Source: Phaeoceros laevis (lineage: Eukaryota > Anthocerotophyta > Anthocerotopsida > Notothyladales). From it: 64,000 bases of DNA. Location of the stretch: contig JBNGIQ010008893.1 in the NCBI GenBank assembly GCA_049999765.1, forward strand, positions 1-64,000. The letters are read 5' to 3'. The notes under the pieces are model-generated. The model had not been told where the DNA came from, searched no databases, and worked only from the letters and a program-made list of their open reading frames with translations. Each line of letters starts with the position of its first letter. Within the stretch, counting starts at the first letter, position 1. The translations under genes and the position numbers were made by a program. This document shows, piece after piece, positions 37,536-49,795 of this stretch.

Positions 37536-39044
37536 CGACCCTCAGAACCAACTTGGGAGCGCTTGTGCTGCATTTTAGGGTGCTCTGAATCGGTTTCATC
37601 CCCTGCACCGCATGATGGAGCAACGGTGCACAAGTGCATTTAGCGGAAGAAGCTGGAGTATGTGGCAGTGCTTGCTCAACCTTTTGGAAGCAACGAATTG
37701 GTTGAAGTTGAACAGGGCGAGTGACAAGCTTGAAATCAAGCTAAACTGCCAAGGCATTGTTCAGTGAGCATCAGGTATTGTTCCCCTTCTTCTCAGGTTT
37801 TGAATTCATGAAAGCGGACACTCGCTGCTCTTCACCCTTCACCTGTCATGTAGGTGTGGCTTCCCAGCTACCTTTATCGAAAATCCCAAAGACCTGTGCG
37901 CATGAGTGTGTCAAACTGATGGGGACTAACTCAAGTGTGCAGCTGCTTCAGGAACGCTCTTCACTTCTGTAGGTGTAAGCCAAAATCAAGCGTTGAGGGC
38001 CTACCACCTGCCATCTGAGAGTTCAAACAGAGGAACGAAGGTGGCATAGATGCAGCAAGCTAGTAAATGTGCCAGGAACCGTGCCGCCATTTGAGGATTT
38101 TTGAACCGTTTACGTTTCACACAGATACCTAGGACTTAGGTACTCCGCTCCAGTTCTCAACAGCACCCGACCCAACCCACCTTTTTGCGATGGTGGATGG
38201 CTCTCTCAATTGTGCCAGCCTCGTTCCTGCAGTTGCATGAATCACCGTCACCTTTGTAACTTTCTGAGGACTTCTGCAGCAACCCTTGCCTGCACCAACA
38301 GCTCGAGTATTTAATCCGTCGTGTAAAGGCTGTTCAGTATCGTCCCAAGCTCGACATAATGGCAGTTCCAAGAACAAGGAACCACATTAGCATTTTCACA
38401 AAGACTTGCTCGCCATCAGGGACTCGCCTGCATTATGCAAGTTGATTTTAACTGGCATCACATTCAGGTGCTGCACATATACTCGCAGACTTATGGAGCA
38501 TGTTCACCGTCTCTTATCTTCAGGACAGTACCTCTAGCTTGCTCCAGGCACAGTTTTTTCAAGAAGAATAGAATCACCTTCGTCAAAACCTGCCAGGCAA
38601 GGACGCCAGGAAGTCAGTGCACCATCACATGTTGGTTCGTTGGGTACCCTGCCTTTCTACAGCATACCATTTTCTTCAGGGGTGTTTGTTAGACATTCTG
38701 CGAGCATAATCCTACAAAGGTGCCCACGAAACCCCATACCAGAGAAGTGAAATGAAAGAGATGCTCCGTCTACTCAGGGGTTAATCCCACATACTGCTGA
38801 AGGGTCGAATCTACCGGGTAAGGCGCATGGTGCTATCTCTGGTCCAAGGGGCCCTCCTCAACGACTTCTCGACGCATACACATCCAACTACATCAATAAG
38901 CCTACACATCCAACTACATCAATAAGGCTCGGTCCAGAGATCTCAACCAAGCGACGGTCCCTTACCAGCTCACGGCCAGCGTGTCAATGCGGCAGGCTGT
39001 GTTAAACATCCAATTTCATTTTTAATTTGGGTCCCCGGGTGGGG
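37536..39044. other. Intergenic
   Basis: No intact gene was seen. The minus strand at 38340-38420 resembles 35281-35350 over about 70 bp. A 26-bp tandem duplication (TACACATCCAACTACATCAA) lies at 38877-38928. Confidence 0.5.
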
Positions 39045-39242
39045 TTGGGGTGCGCCAGGCAATGGAGGCAGTGCAATACCAAAGCGACGCGCGCAGGACC
39101 GTGGTAGCAAGCTACCCCATTGGCCCTGCCCCCTGAAAAAAATTAGATTAATATCGTGTGGATCAATGATCCACGTATCAGATATTAAACTGATAAGAAC
39201 AGATACTACACTTGATCTTAGCCAAAAGGCCGAGAAAGGTAT
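39045..39242 (-). ncRNA. U2 spliceosomal snRNA
   Basis: Read on the minus strand from 39242, the sequence starts ATACCTTTCTCGGCCTTTTG. It continues through the invariant U2 5' domain (GGCTAAGATCAAGTGTAGTA, with the branch-point-pairing GTAGTA), TCTGTTCTTATCAGTTTAAT and a stem-loop. An Sm-type site AATTTTTTT follows, then a GTAGCTTGCTACC hairpin and the 3' stem-loops. The 5' end is certain to within a base or two. The 3' end is placed by the usual plant length of about 196-198 nt. U2 RNA base-pairs with the intron branch site during spliceosome assembly. Confidence 0.95.
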
Positions 39243-39554
39243 GAAGCTACTCGGAACAAGCCGCAAACTTATGTCCTACTAAGGCTAGCGACATCTCGCG
39301 TGCAGTATGGGATAATGGTTATAAGTGAGTGGCGCTGACGGTTCGTGCCTCCTATCAAACTGTCGATTTAAAAATAAGTCCCAGGTCAGGACCGTTACAA
39401 GCAATTTCCTAGTCAGCCCATGTTTCTTACACGAACGTACACAGCTGCCAGGAGCCTTTAGCGCCCAAACTACACAGTTGTGCAACCTGTCTAGGCACCA
39501 TCTGGAGAGAATTCTCCAAGCTTGCAATTTTCTAGGATTGCCAACTGCGTCGAA
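39243..39554. other. Divergent intergenic region between U2 and the OFD1-like gene
   Basis: Only the possible U2 promoter elements were noted here. The OFD1-like gene must have its promoter in the same 312 bp or share it. Confidence 0.5.
39265..39313 (-). promoter_or_regulatory. Possible U2 promoter: USE-like and TATA-like elements
   Basis: On the minus strand, ATCCCATACTG (39303-39313) partly matches the plant snRNA upstream sequence element RTCCCACATCG. ACATAAGTTT (39265-39274) lies at a TATA position. Distances to the U2 start (about -61 to -71 and about -23 to -32) fit plant Pol II snRNA genes, but both matches are imperfect. Confidence 0.45.
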
Positions 39555-42500
39555 ATGGCACCCGAGCTTTGTGGCCCTGCTGGCCTCTCGGAGAACGAGT
39601 TCAAGAAGGAGCTCTACAACTCCCTTGTCACCACCGGCACTCTCGATCTGCTCAAGGTGCAGCTTCAGTTCCTTTTTGCCAATGGGTTCACCTCAGCACG
39701 GTTTATATGTGCTGATGATGAGCGGCAATTTTGCAACATGACAGAGCCAGCTGCGAGCAAAGTTGATGGACCAACTGCGCAACTGTGACGGGAAAAGCGT
39801 GGATGCCTCAAAGGGGATGAAGAAGGACTGGTCACTGCAGGAGAGGCTTCTGAGTAGTTTGTTCGTTGACTACCTTCAAAGCAAAGGCTACTGCTTCACG
39901 CTATCGGTATTCTTGCCAGAGAGCCAGATGGGGAACTGGCCTGCCTTTTCTCATCAAGAAATGCTCCAGCTTTTTCGCTTGGACACAGCGTCCACGTTTT
40001 ACCGCCTACTGGAACAGGTGGTTGCAAGCATTAGCCTCGGTGATTGGATATGTATCCTGCTATTGAGAGTGTTGCTTCCGCGACTGGAAGTCCCGCAACT
40101 GTTACTGACACAGCACCTACGCACTCAGGGATCACATGACAACTACTGCTTGGCACAAAAGCTGGTGATGGGATTACAGAAAATGTCCTTTAGCAAAATG
40201 AATATGGCAGATGCATCCACCCAGACCCCCCGTGGTTTTGAGGCAAACACCCTAGGTGTGTTCGTCAGAAAGAGTTGCCTTTGAATTGTTTCCTTTCCAC
40301 TGGAATGTCGTGTTACAATTGTGGCTTCTCATTTTCTCAATGGCTATGCATGTATGTACGTATTGGGGTTAGTTCCACTCAAGAGCTCATGCGGAGAGCA
40401 ACCATCGGACTTGTAACCACATAGCTGTATTCCAGAGATAAATGAGGCTTGTCTTAAAAGAGCACAAGCCCACTCAATTATTCTTGGCCACAACATGGAG
40501 CACCAGGCCAGCTTCTTTGACCCGGAGCTGGAAAGTCATGTCAATCAGCAGGTATGCTGCACCTAGGTTTGGTCACTAAGCCTTTGTGGGCATATGTTTC
40601 AAGTGAAGATTACAACATGGAACCTAAATACTGACATAATGGTGCATGGTGAATTTTGTTCATTCAGGTTAACAAATATATTGACTCAAAAATTAAGGCA
40701 ATCAAATTGGCAGAAGAAGCCAAATATAAAAGGTACTGGATAAGAAATATAATCCGAAAAGAGACATCTAGAGTGCCTATAGCAATCTTGATCTTGTTCT
40801 AACATATGCCATCATATTGCTGCAATCAATAGACACTTGCTAGAAGCAAAGGAGGAATCCAAAGGTTTTTACAAAAACAGCTTAGAATGCATACACAAAC
40901 ACCCGGATCAACCTCTAGAGCAATTAATTGCGAAAGAAAAGGTTGAAAAATGAATTTACCTTCTCATTCTTTTTTTTCAAAAGAATATTCCATTGATACC
41001 GGTTTGGAGTTGGTTTTCAGGAAATTGAAGCATCTGCTTACGAACATCGCCAAAGGATTTTGTCAGATTTGGCAAGTATCAAGCAAAGAGAAGAAAAAAT
41101 AAAATCCCACTTTGAGCAAGAGGTACCTAGCAACTGAGCTCATGTGTAAAAAAAGGCCTTAAAAGTATGCAAGATGGATATTGGAAGATGCCAAAGTCCG
41201 ACTCAAAAATATCAAAAACATGAGTTGTTCCTTATGATGTCTTGCTTAACTTTCCTAGAAAGCTAGATTAGCTCAAAAAGAAGCACTAATAGGAGAGAGA
41301 GAAAAATATTTGAGAAGAAAAGAAGATGATTTGACGCGCAAGCGGGAAATCTTACAAGTACAAGCTAATGAAGTTTTTGCTAGGTGCAAGAGTCACAGTG
41401 CTATCTTTTGAGTTTCACTGGCTTCTCTGGATAAGGTCTTCAATATGTTGACCATATTGTCTGTTAATACACCTGCCTGACTCTTTCAATTATTGGTAAT
41501 AATCGGACTAAAAAGGAAAATGAGCGATAATAAGAACAAACAACAAGTCCTGGAGCATTCAGCATGCAAGAATGTTCTTCAGAGTGGTAAATTCTTTTTT
41601 GATGCAGTTGCAAGATTGAAATTAAGCCTATTTTCTGCAGAATTGCACACGGATGTATTTGTTTGTAATGAGTTTGTTGGTTTAAATGATTGATGCAATT
41701 GTAGAACAATTAACCGTGAAGTCACAACACCATGATGCTAGTGTATTTTTGACAAAAGATGACCATACAATTGAATCGAATTCTAAGGAGGACAACGAAA
41801 AAATTTTGCTTGTCTCGCTAATAAAGAGTGTAAGTGCTAGTTGTTTCAAATCTAAACTCCAAATACTAAGTGGTGAAGCTGATAAAGTGGAGATTGTGGA
41901 TATTCATTCATTTTTCTTTTTACTGCATAATACGTCCGAGATTCAAAGTAATTCTAGTTACAAGCTCCATAAAAATTCTAGTTCCAGAATTTTAGAGTAA
42001 TTCCTTTTCCATTATCACTTATAGATGGAGCAAAAGCTTGTTCATAATGATATGGAGATAAAAATGTATAAAGACAAGTTAGATAACTTGATGGATACAA
42101 CAAACAGCTTACCACATCTAAGGCCGTGAGTAGTGAAATGCATAGTGAAACGCAATTACTTTACTATTTCATTAAATTCATGCTAATTGTTTTGAGTGGT
42201 AAATGACAGAATTACAACAATGCAGAATTTATCAATGAATGCCTTCACAAACAATTTATTGAAGAGACATGAATCTCATCAACATCTACAAACCCTTCAG
42301 CAAAAGCTTGAAAGTTTAGAGGTAAGCTAAACTTTACAAAGAATCTATCTAACTCCTAGTCTCCAACTCAATATGTAAGATTGGCTAAACACTACATGTA
42401 TACATTTAGAGTGACTTTCAAGACTCACAAGTAATTGAGCAAAGGAAAACATATTCTAACAAGCCTATGGATAGAACTTTTGGAGAACAAAATGTAAGAT

Positions 42501-44347
42501 ATAAATGCAAAAAGTTCTCTTTCGCTCTCTCACTAATATCTTCAAATAGCCAATAAAAGCAATCATCTAGCTGCAGTTGATGAAATTTGGTTGTGTTCAT
42601 TGTATGGCAGGTGAGTGATGCATCCATTTCAAGTCCAACAAGAACACCATCTACTATACATAGTAAGAAATTGTAGAATCATCATTACTTCGAATTCAAG
42701 CACCATGCGAATTTATTTTGATGGTGCTGCCTGGCTTGTGAAATTTCCACTTAGATAGCTTTTGACGTGCGGGCTAACAGACGGCATCTTGTGATGCTGC
42801 AAGGCACCTAACTTTGGTGCACCCCTAAAGGGCTAACTTGTGATATGTCTTGTAAGCGTTGCATTCTCAGAGTGATATTTCAGGGTGAAAATTTTTCATT
42901 AGCTCCCTCACCTGTGAGAATATTGCAGGCAGTGGAGACCTACTAGTCCAGAAACCCTCTGTGCTTAAAAGGTTAGTAGGTCCATTTCACAAGAGGAGGT
43001 TAGCTTGCCAACATCTCTCTAAGCTAATTACATAAAAGGTCCTGATCTCTTGGGCAATATTGGTTGCAGCAGAAAAGAGCAACCCAATGTGGATACCCGT
43101 GGAGTAGCATCAGCCTTGCTGAAATCTCCCACTCGAGACCATCCGACAAGCAGTCATGCTCAGTCGCCTAGGTTTCAAGAAGTGGCCTTGGAAGCCAGGA
43201 TTAAGCAGTCTGAAGCCAAAAAGGCCGTCTTTAGATCAATGAGATCAGATGGATCTCCAAAAAAAGAAACGACATCAAAAAAATTGCACTCGAAGGACAG
43301 AAATGCGAAACCACCGCCTGTTCAGGAGAACATTGCCAAGAGCCCAGCACCTGTAACAAGTAACAGTGACTTGAAGCAACCAAAAGTGCATCCTGACGAT
43401 TCAACTGTAAGTTGGGAAAGTATACACAGTCTACCAAGCATCAGACTACCAAGCAGCAGACTGACAGACTGTGAAGGTCGACGATCTAGCTGTCGGGGTT
43501 CTCAAGACCATATGCAGCATACAATACAATCAAGAACAAGGATGCAACCACATTCACAAGCAGTTATGACTGGGAAAGGCAGTCGGAAGTCCAGCGTCTG
43601 TTCAAAGAAAATGAAAGGTGTTCGACCGAGTCGAGGCCGGGAGAAATCTGAAGAGCACCAACCGAGCTGGCAAAACAATAACCTCAAGGAAAATGCTAGG
43701 CGTAGGAATCGCAATCAAGATGTTGGAACAGGACCAACATTTCATTGGAATGACCAGTCTGTGAGGAGCTCCTCAACCAACAACATCAGCCATGAGCAAC
43801 AGAGTAATGCAGACGAGGCAAATAACGTGCAGTGTAACATCATCCGACCACAATTTACTTTGCACAGCCACACCAACAAGGTTCAACATGTGGCAATTTC
43901 AAAATCACTGAACCCGAGCACATCACCAATGGATGACAAATACGAGGATGTGGAATGGCACTCAGAGGAAAGTTGTAGCAACCGTTGTTTAAAAGGAAGG
44001 ATAGCCAACACCCGTCCAAATTCTACAGAACACCAAAGCAAGTTTCCACAAAATGATGCAGCTCGACCAAAAGTAAGAAAGGCAGAAAGTGGCGGGAGTA
44101 ATGCAAGGCCAAGACTAAGCCAGGCACAGACTGTCCATTCTGAACAGGATAGCTACAGCCCTGATGAGCACAGCATCCATGCAGCAGCAAGGGGAGCCAT
44201 AGACTTTGGTGGCAGTCACAATACATCACGTGCTTCTGCAAGGACCGGCACAAGCAGGTAGGTTCACCCGGCACATGTGAATGCATATTCAGAAAACTTT
44301 GTTATGATGCTATTTCCTCTTATAGATGGATTCCTACAAGTGTGTAA
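39555..44347 (+). CDS. OFD1-like LisH/coiled-coil basal-body protein
   Basis: Sixteen exons join in phase to about 905 residues: 39555-39656, 39751-40017, 40114-40255, 40436-40551, 40668-40732, 40833-40941, 41021-41122, 41259-41383, 41742-41829, 42025-42125, 42210-42321, 42410-42493, 42611-42662, 42929-42971, 43070-44257 and 44326-44347. The N-terminus (SENEFKKELYNSLVTTGTLD) and LisH motif (ERLLSSLFVDYLQSKGYCF, then TLSVFLPES) match OFD1/FOR20-type centriolar proteins. STQT follows, as in that group. Next comes a long charged helical region (VNKYIDSKIKAIKLAEEAKY, EKIKSHFEQE, AQKEALIGEREKYLRRKEDD), likely coiled coil. The 395-residue last main exon is Ser/Asn/Arg-rich and unstructured. The exon at 41742-41829 is the least certain (weak acceptor, strong GTAAGTG donor). 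OFD1 proteins sit at centriole distal ends and basal bodies, which in plants form only in swimming sperm. Confidence 0.8.
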
Positions 44348-47300
44348 GAGGAGACAACTTGTAAGCAATTTACGGATTTACTATTCATCCCTGCTATCTG
44401 CAGGAGCTAATTACAGGAGCTAATTACCGGGAGGCTCTTGAGAACCTAGCTGCCGGAAGGAGGTAGCAGGAAGACGTAACAATTGAAGACAGGCAGAGTT
44501 TGCAGGATATCTTATAACCCAGAAGACTAAGCCCCGCAAAGACACCAAAAGGGTAACTTCGCTTAAGAGCAGGCATTTGCGACTGACGAGACAAAATGCG
44601 ATTCTAACTTCGAATGCATTGCCCAGATTGCCCCTTTATGCCCATGCAGATAACCGAAGAAAGGAAGCTCCCTCAAATGGCATATCCATCTTGAAAGTAT
44701 CCCGGCATAGTCCTTTAGAGAGAAACTAGGAAACATTCCAGCTGAGAACAATTGCTAGTGCCACCACAAGGTCAGACGGCATGGATATTCCAGGAGCCAA
44801 GTGTTTTTACCAAACATGCAGTTCAACGTCTTGAGATACCTAAAAGCATGTACAAGAGTGATACTCTCAAAAGGTTACATGTCCAAAGGTTCTTCAGTCT
44901 GTTTCCAGTCATGTCTCAATACTGATACCCTTCAGGGCTGCATGGCAATTGAGTAACTACTAGGCAGTTGCTTGGCCCCATTAACCATCAGAAAGCCCAA
45001 CGTCCACCAGACACGAAGATCAGGATGACGAACCTGCTAGTAGGAACCTCCCACAAGTTCTTTCAAGTCATGTGTCAGTAGTTTGGTTCCACCTTGAGGC
45101 CAGTTTGGGGACCCAATAGCAGGATTCTCTTCCTGCAAGTCGTGGATTTTACAATTCTGTCAATAAATGTAACAATGCAGAAGACTACCGGCCTATTAAC
45201 AGAAGCTGCCTGTTGGTGGGTACAAAGCATCTGAGAATTCTAGCGGAGAATTGCAGGAAGACAATTCGTCCCTGTAATTTTTTGCTAGAATTTTCAGATT
45301 CTCTGTTGGAAGCATGCACTCTATTGGAACATTACAGTGTTTGCCCTGATTGTGCGCCAACTCACCTCTTCTGTGAACCAGCGCATACCATTTTCTGGCT
45401 CAGCAAAATAAAGCAAGCATGTCCTCCTGCACGTGAAGTTTCCGCACCCTTGACTGCCTGCGGTGATTCTCCGATGCCACTGCTTGTTCATGTTATGTCA
45501 GGCCAGCAAACATCGGTAGCGATGAGTTTCAAGCACTGAACATGATCAGAGCACAGCAAAAACTAGATCAGACCTTGAGTCTTCGTTGGAGACTTCAATA
45601 CTGTGTGGAAGGCGAACTCTCACTCCGCAAACGCTATGCAGTTGTCTCCTACATGAGGCCGAGTAGAACCCTCTCGATCACGTTGTGATCTTACTGAATC
45701 CTCGGGTTCGCACAAGAGACATTATGAGCAATATGACCAGTCAGGTTGTCTACACTGGTACACTCTACTTACAAGGTGTTGCACTTCAAAGTCGTCAATG
45801 TGATCGCACGCTGCCTCACGGCTTTAGGTGCTTAACTTCACATGGTTCTGCTCCCCAAGTGGAATAACCCCACTGTCCACTCGTCAGAATCTTTATGAAC
45901 TATGATCTTTGGGTCCGGAGTGTACAAAGTGATGGGGTCTTGACCAACAATAGCAAACCTCTCACTCAATGTCGTCAGTCCGGCTGTGCCAAAGTGGTGG
46001 CTCGGGAAGATGCTCCCACTCCCACACCTGCAGTCAAACGCGCATCAAGACACTTGCTTTCCTTGATGGAACCCTTGCTGTCACCACATAAGCTCGCAAC
46101 TAACCTCATTGTGGCATTGGATCCTTGTAGCTCTACTCCTGAGAAGCACAAGTCTCAAGCTACCTAACTCCGTTGAGTCACGAAGTATGTCTTGGGAGTC
46201 AGCAAGGCAATATCGGAAAGTGTGACGACATAACAGAAGCTGGCCGGCCTTGAGAATCCCGCAGCTTGAAGCTGGACTTCACTGCCCACATTGCAAATTC
46301 ACAACGATTTATTGGGACTCAGAGAGAGAACTCAGCACCACTGTCCACAGGTTCCACGTTTTACCCACCAAATCAAGCTCCAAATGTGTGAGGGCTCAGT
46401 TACCTACCTACATCCATCAGCCGGCAGTAAAGGTCTTACAGACCCCAGACGCCGTAATGCTCAGGCGCACAAATGCCGAAGGCTTAGGATCCTAAAGCAC
46501 TTGGCGACCTCTAGCGCTCGCCCTTATGTAACCACACGCTCGGCAATGAAGATCTCGGGGGCCGCAAGCTGTAGAAGTCTCGGGTCTTAGTCAATGGTCT
46601 AGCCGACCAGCAGTGTAACCTTGGGAAGCTGGCCCTTACAGAGCTGCAGCAAACTTAGGAAGGCACCCCGCAGTGCCACGTCACAAAGCCATCGCCAGCC
46701 CCTCTTCGGCTCACTTGTCACGGCCATCTCATGCCACCTGCCTGAAGGCCACTTTCTGTCTCGGACATCTCAATGCGGGCCCCATCCAGCAAGGATTTAT
46801 GTTAACCGGGAGCAAACAGAGCAAATTAGCTGGGCAAACAGGGTGTGTTGGGCTCAGCAATCTGCTGCCTGGCCTCCATATTCTTGGCACTTTTCTGGCA
46901 TTTTTTTGGTGTTTGTCCGCACACTACTTGTTTCACCTAGATCGTCAAAAGCAGCAGTTTGCGTCCCTAAAACACCGTGCACCCAAGCTCTGCCATGCCA
47001 GACTGCCAGCGTTGACATCAATCTACTGCTGACAAGCCCTTTCACGGCTGCTTCCAGCACCCTGCTCACGTCACCACCTGACATGCTACAGTTCCGCAGG
47101 ACACACAGGCAGCTGCATATGCCTTGCTGTTGTGTGTGGCTGAGGGCTGGTGACCAGCTCTCCTTCTCACCAATCAGCTGGCTATCGCATATCTGACGTC
47201 CTCGTAGGAAGGAGGGACGGTTCAATCAATCAATCCAGCTCGTTTGATGATAGCAGCCCTTGTACAGCTATGGCATCTCATTCACGCCCACCATAAGGCA

Positions 47301-49795
47301 AGGAGGGGGTGGGTGCTGCTGCAGCACTCCCCCCCCTGATGAGAGCAACTGAGAGACGATGGAGTACCTAAATGCAATAAGGCATCTGGTGCAAGCTACT
47401 CAAGAACGACGCTGAGCGCGTGCGCCCTGTTGCACATGCCAGACCTGTGAGCTTGAAGAGCTTTTCGGAACAATAGGACCACGGCAGCAGCCACATCATC
47501 GTTTTGTTGAGACAGGAGGATAACCTACACCCAGCTGGAGGCGGCCGGGCCGGGCCCATTGCCCTCCATGGTCCCATGGGCCCTCACATGAACAACGCCA
47601 GCTGCACAGAGTCCAAGATGGATTGCAAACCCGTGTGAGGAAAAAGCGTTTGAAAATCGCATCCCGACGTCCTTCCTCCTCGTTCTCCGGGCTGCACAGT
47701 TCTCCAACGGAACTGTGACGTCTATTGGATCCGTGACTAGACTACTTCCCATTTTGCGGTTTATAACTTTATATTATAAAATTCAGCACCCAACATAATA
47801 ACATATCCATCTGCTGTACAGCCCGGACAGGGCATCAATAAAGGCTCATCAGCAAGCACCAAGCAAGGCAAGTCCTAAAGTTATTTGTCGCAGCTAGTTG
47901 GCGGGCTGGCTGGCTGGGGCCTCATCAGTGGCTGCTTGAGCCGGGTCGGGGTGACACATACAAAGAGACAAAATGACACCTAAAAAGTCACCCTGAACAA
48001 ATACATAAATGTATGAGCCTGAGGACAAGGCCATAATAATCAATTAAAGCAGACCGAACATTCATGACTGTTTCAACTTTCAAGGCTGTGCAGACGAAAA
48101 AAACAGGAGGGCTAAACGAAAGTTCTTGGACCAGAACAGGATTACTAGTTGCATATCCCTGATTCCAAAGGGACAGGCAGGTGATGACAACATGTGAAAC
48201 GTGCATTAGATAAGCTACCCTACCATTCCTTTATAGTAAACGACCTTTTATTAGCCCTAGAACACTTACCCATTGCGACAGCCGTAAAGCATGATGAGGA
48301 GCTATCTGCACCACAAACAGCCTTGGGTATTGCTGCTTTTTCTTTTTTCATAAAGCTTACTCCATCCACGCTGGAAACAACTGTAGAGGCCCGTCGACGA
48401 TGGGATGAGAGGCGACGGTCAGACGAATGGGTCAGGTACATTCAATGCTCGCATGTCACGACTGGGGTTTCAAATGACCAGACAAATAGTCTAAAATAGG
48501 AAAGTGTAACCGCAAATTTTGAACCGATGGGACCCGGACGGACGGGGCACGTTTGGGACGGAAAGCCCTTCTCAACGGGCGGAACGCAGTCAGTGGGGCG
48601 GTGNNNNNNNNNNNNNNNNNNNNNNNNNNNNNNNNNNNNNNNNNNNNNNNNNNNNNNNNNNNNNNNNNNNNNNNNNNNNNNNNNNNNNNNNNNNNNNNNN
48701 NNNGGGGGGGGGGGGGGGGGGGGTAGTAACGTACCTCGTACAGTCCCTGCGGTGTGTTTGAATGGAGTTTAACGGACACACTCGAGCCGAAGCCGTAACC
48801 AGCTGTTTTGTGTGTCGATGAGAGCAGCTCCACCCTTGCTTCCACCTGCTGAAATCGCGGGGCTGGATGTTCCTTCCTCTTGTTTGGAAAGGTGTGTCGT
48901 GAAGGCAGTCGCAAGTGGCAGTGAGCGGTAGCAGTGTTCGCTGCCAAGTTTGCTCCTCGGGCACAGCCTCCGCCGGCTCCCGGCAAGAGCCTGCTACAGT
49001 GGCCTGAGCGAGGTTATTCCTGGCGCCCTGCCCCCCGCACGTTACCCCCCTTCCTTCATCTTCTACCGCACCGCCTATTTCCGGGTGCAGCTGTTGCTGT
49101 TGTTACTGCTCTAAACAGTTCCCGGTGCTGCTGGTGGCAGACCAGTGTCCCACTGCCGTTGCCTTCTTTCCTTCTTTGCTTGCCTCATTGCCCCTGTGTG
49201 CCCATCCGAGGCGTGCATCTGTTCCCACGTCCCTGTTGCCTAGCCGGCTGCCTGCTTTTAGAGCGCTGCATTCCGCGCCAGCATCTCCTTTTCTTGTTCC
49301 CCCTTCCACCGCTTCTGCTCTGAATGCTGATGTTGAGAATCGGTGCTCTAGGGGAACTCGGCTCATAGGATTCTCCTCTTTTTCAAGTTCCTCTTACCTT
49401 CAGTCCCTCCCCTACCCTGAGATCTTCCGGCTCCTGTCCTCAATTTCATTGGTTTCCCGGTTTGAAATTCGTGCCAGAGCTCCTCCACATTTGGTATTGT
49501 AGGTCTTGGTTGCACATTGCGGAGCTCCCGTTTTTGTTTTCTTGCGTTCTTCGGCGACTGGCTGGAGCAACTCCTCCGTCTCTTGCTCTGCTGTTCTTGG
49601 TTCTTGGGGAGGCAGGCTGGCTGGCTGGTGGAAGGGAGCAAATGGGGCATTCGAGTTTGAAGTCCGGGCTTCTCCCGAGCAGCAGAAGGCTGTCGTCGGA
49701 GCGGCCTGGAACCCCCTTCTTGTCGCTGATGGTGGAGTCTGGCGGTTGAGGTCACACGGGATGTAGCTGGAGTTTTTGGAGACTGCGTTTGTACA
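44348..49795. other. Gene-poor stretch containing an assembly gap
   Basis: No confident gene in 5.4 kb. The longest open frames (46621-47196 on +, 46854-47225 on -) overlap each other and show no known motif. A minus-strand ATG frame at 47525-47752 (MGSSLVTDPIDVTVPLE) could be a first exon of something unrecognised. From about 48750 to 49795 the plus strand is pyrimidine-rich and is probably the leader and promoter of the DUF547 gene. The gap at 48604-48703 may hide sequence. Confidence 0.45.
48604..48723. other. Assembly gap of 100 N followed by a 20-G run
   Basis: N occupies 48604-48703 and 48704-48723 is G only. A 100-N block is a conventional placeholder of unknown length. The G run at its edge is probably a sequencing or assembly artefact, or the edge of an unsequenced poly-G tract. 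Confidence 0.97.

Noticed and set aside
41493-41693. Extra exon of the OFD1-like gene at 41493-41693
   Set aside because: No acceptor and donor pair keeps the reading frame with the flanking exons; the 41742-41829 exon does.
46621-47196. Plus-strand open frame of 191 codons
   Set aside because: No motif, no ATG start (the frame begins on an alternative codon), and an overlapping minus-strand frame of similar quality argues for chance.
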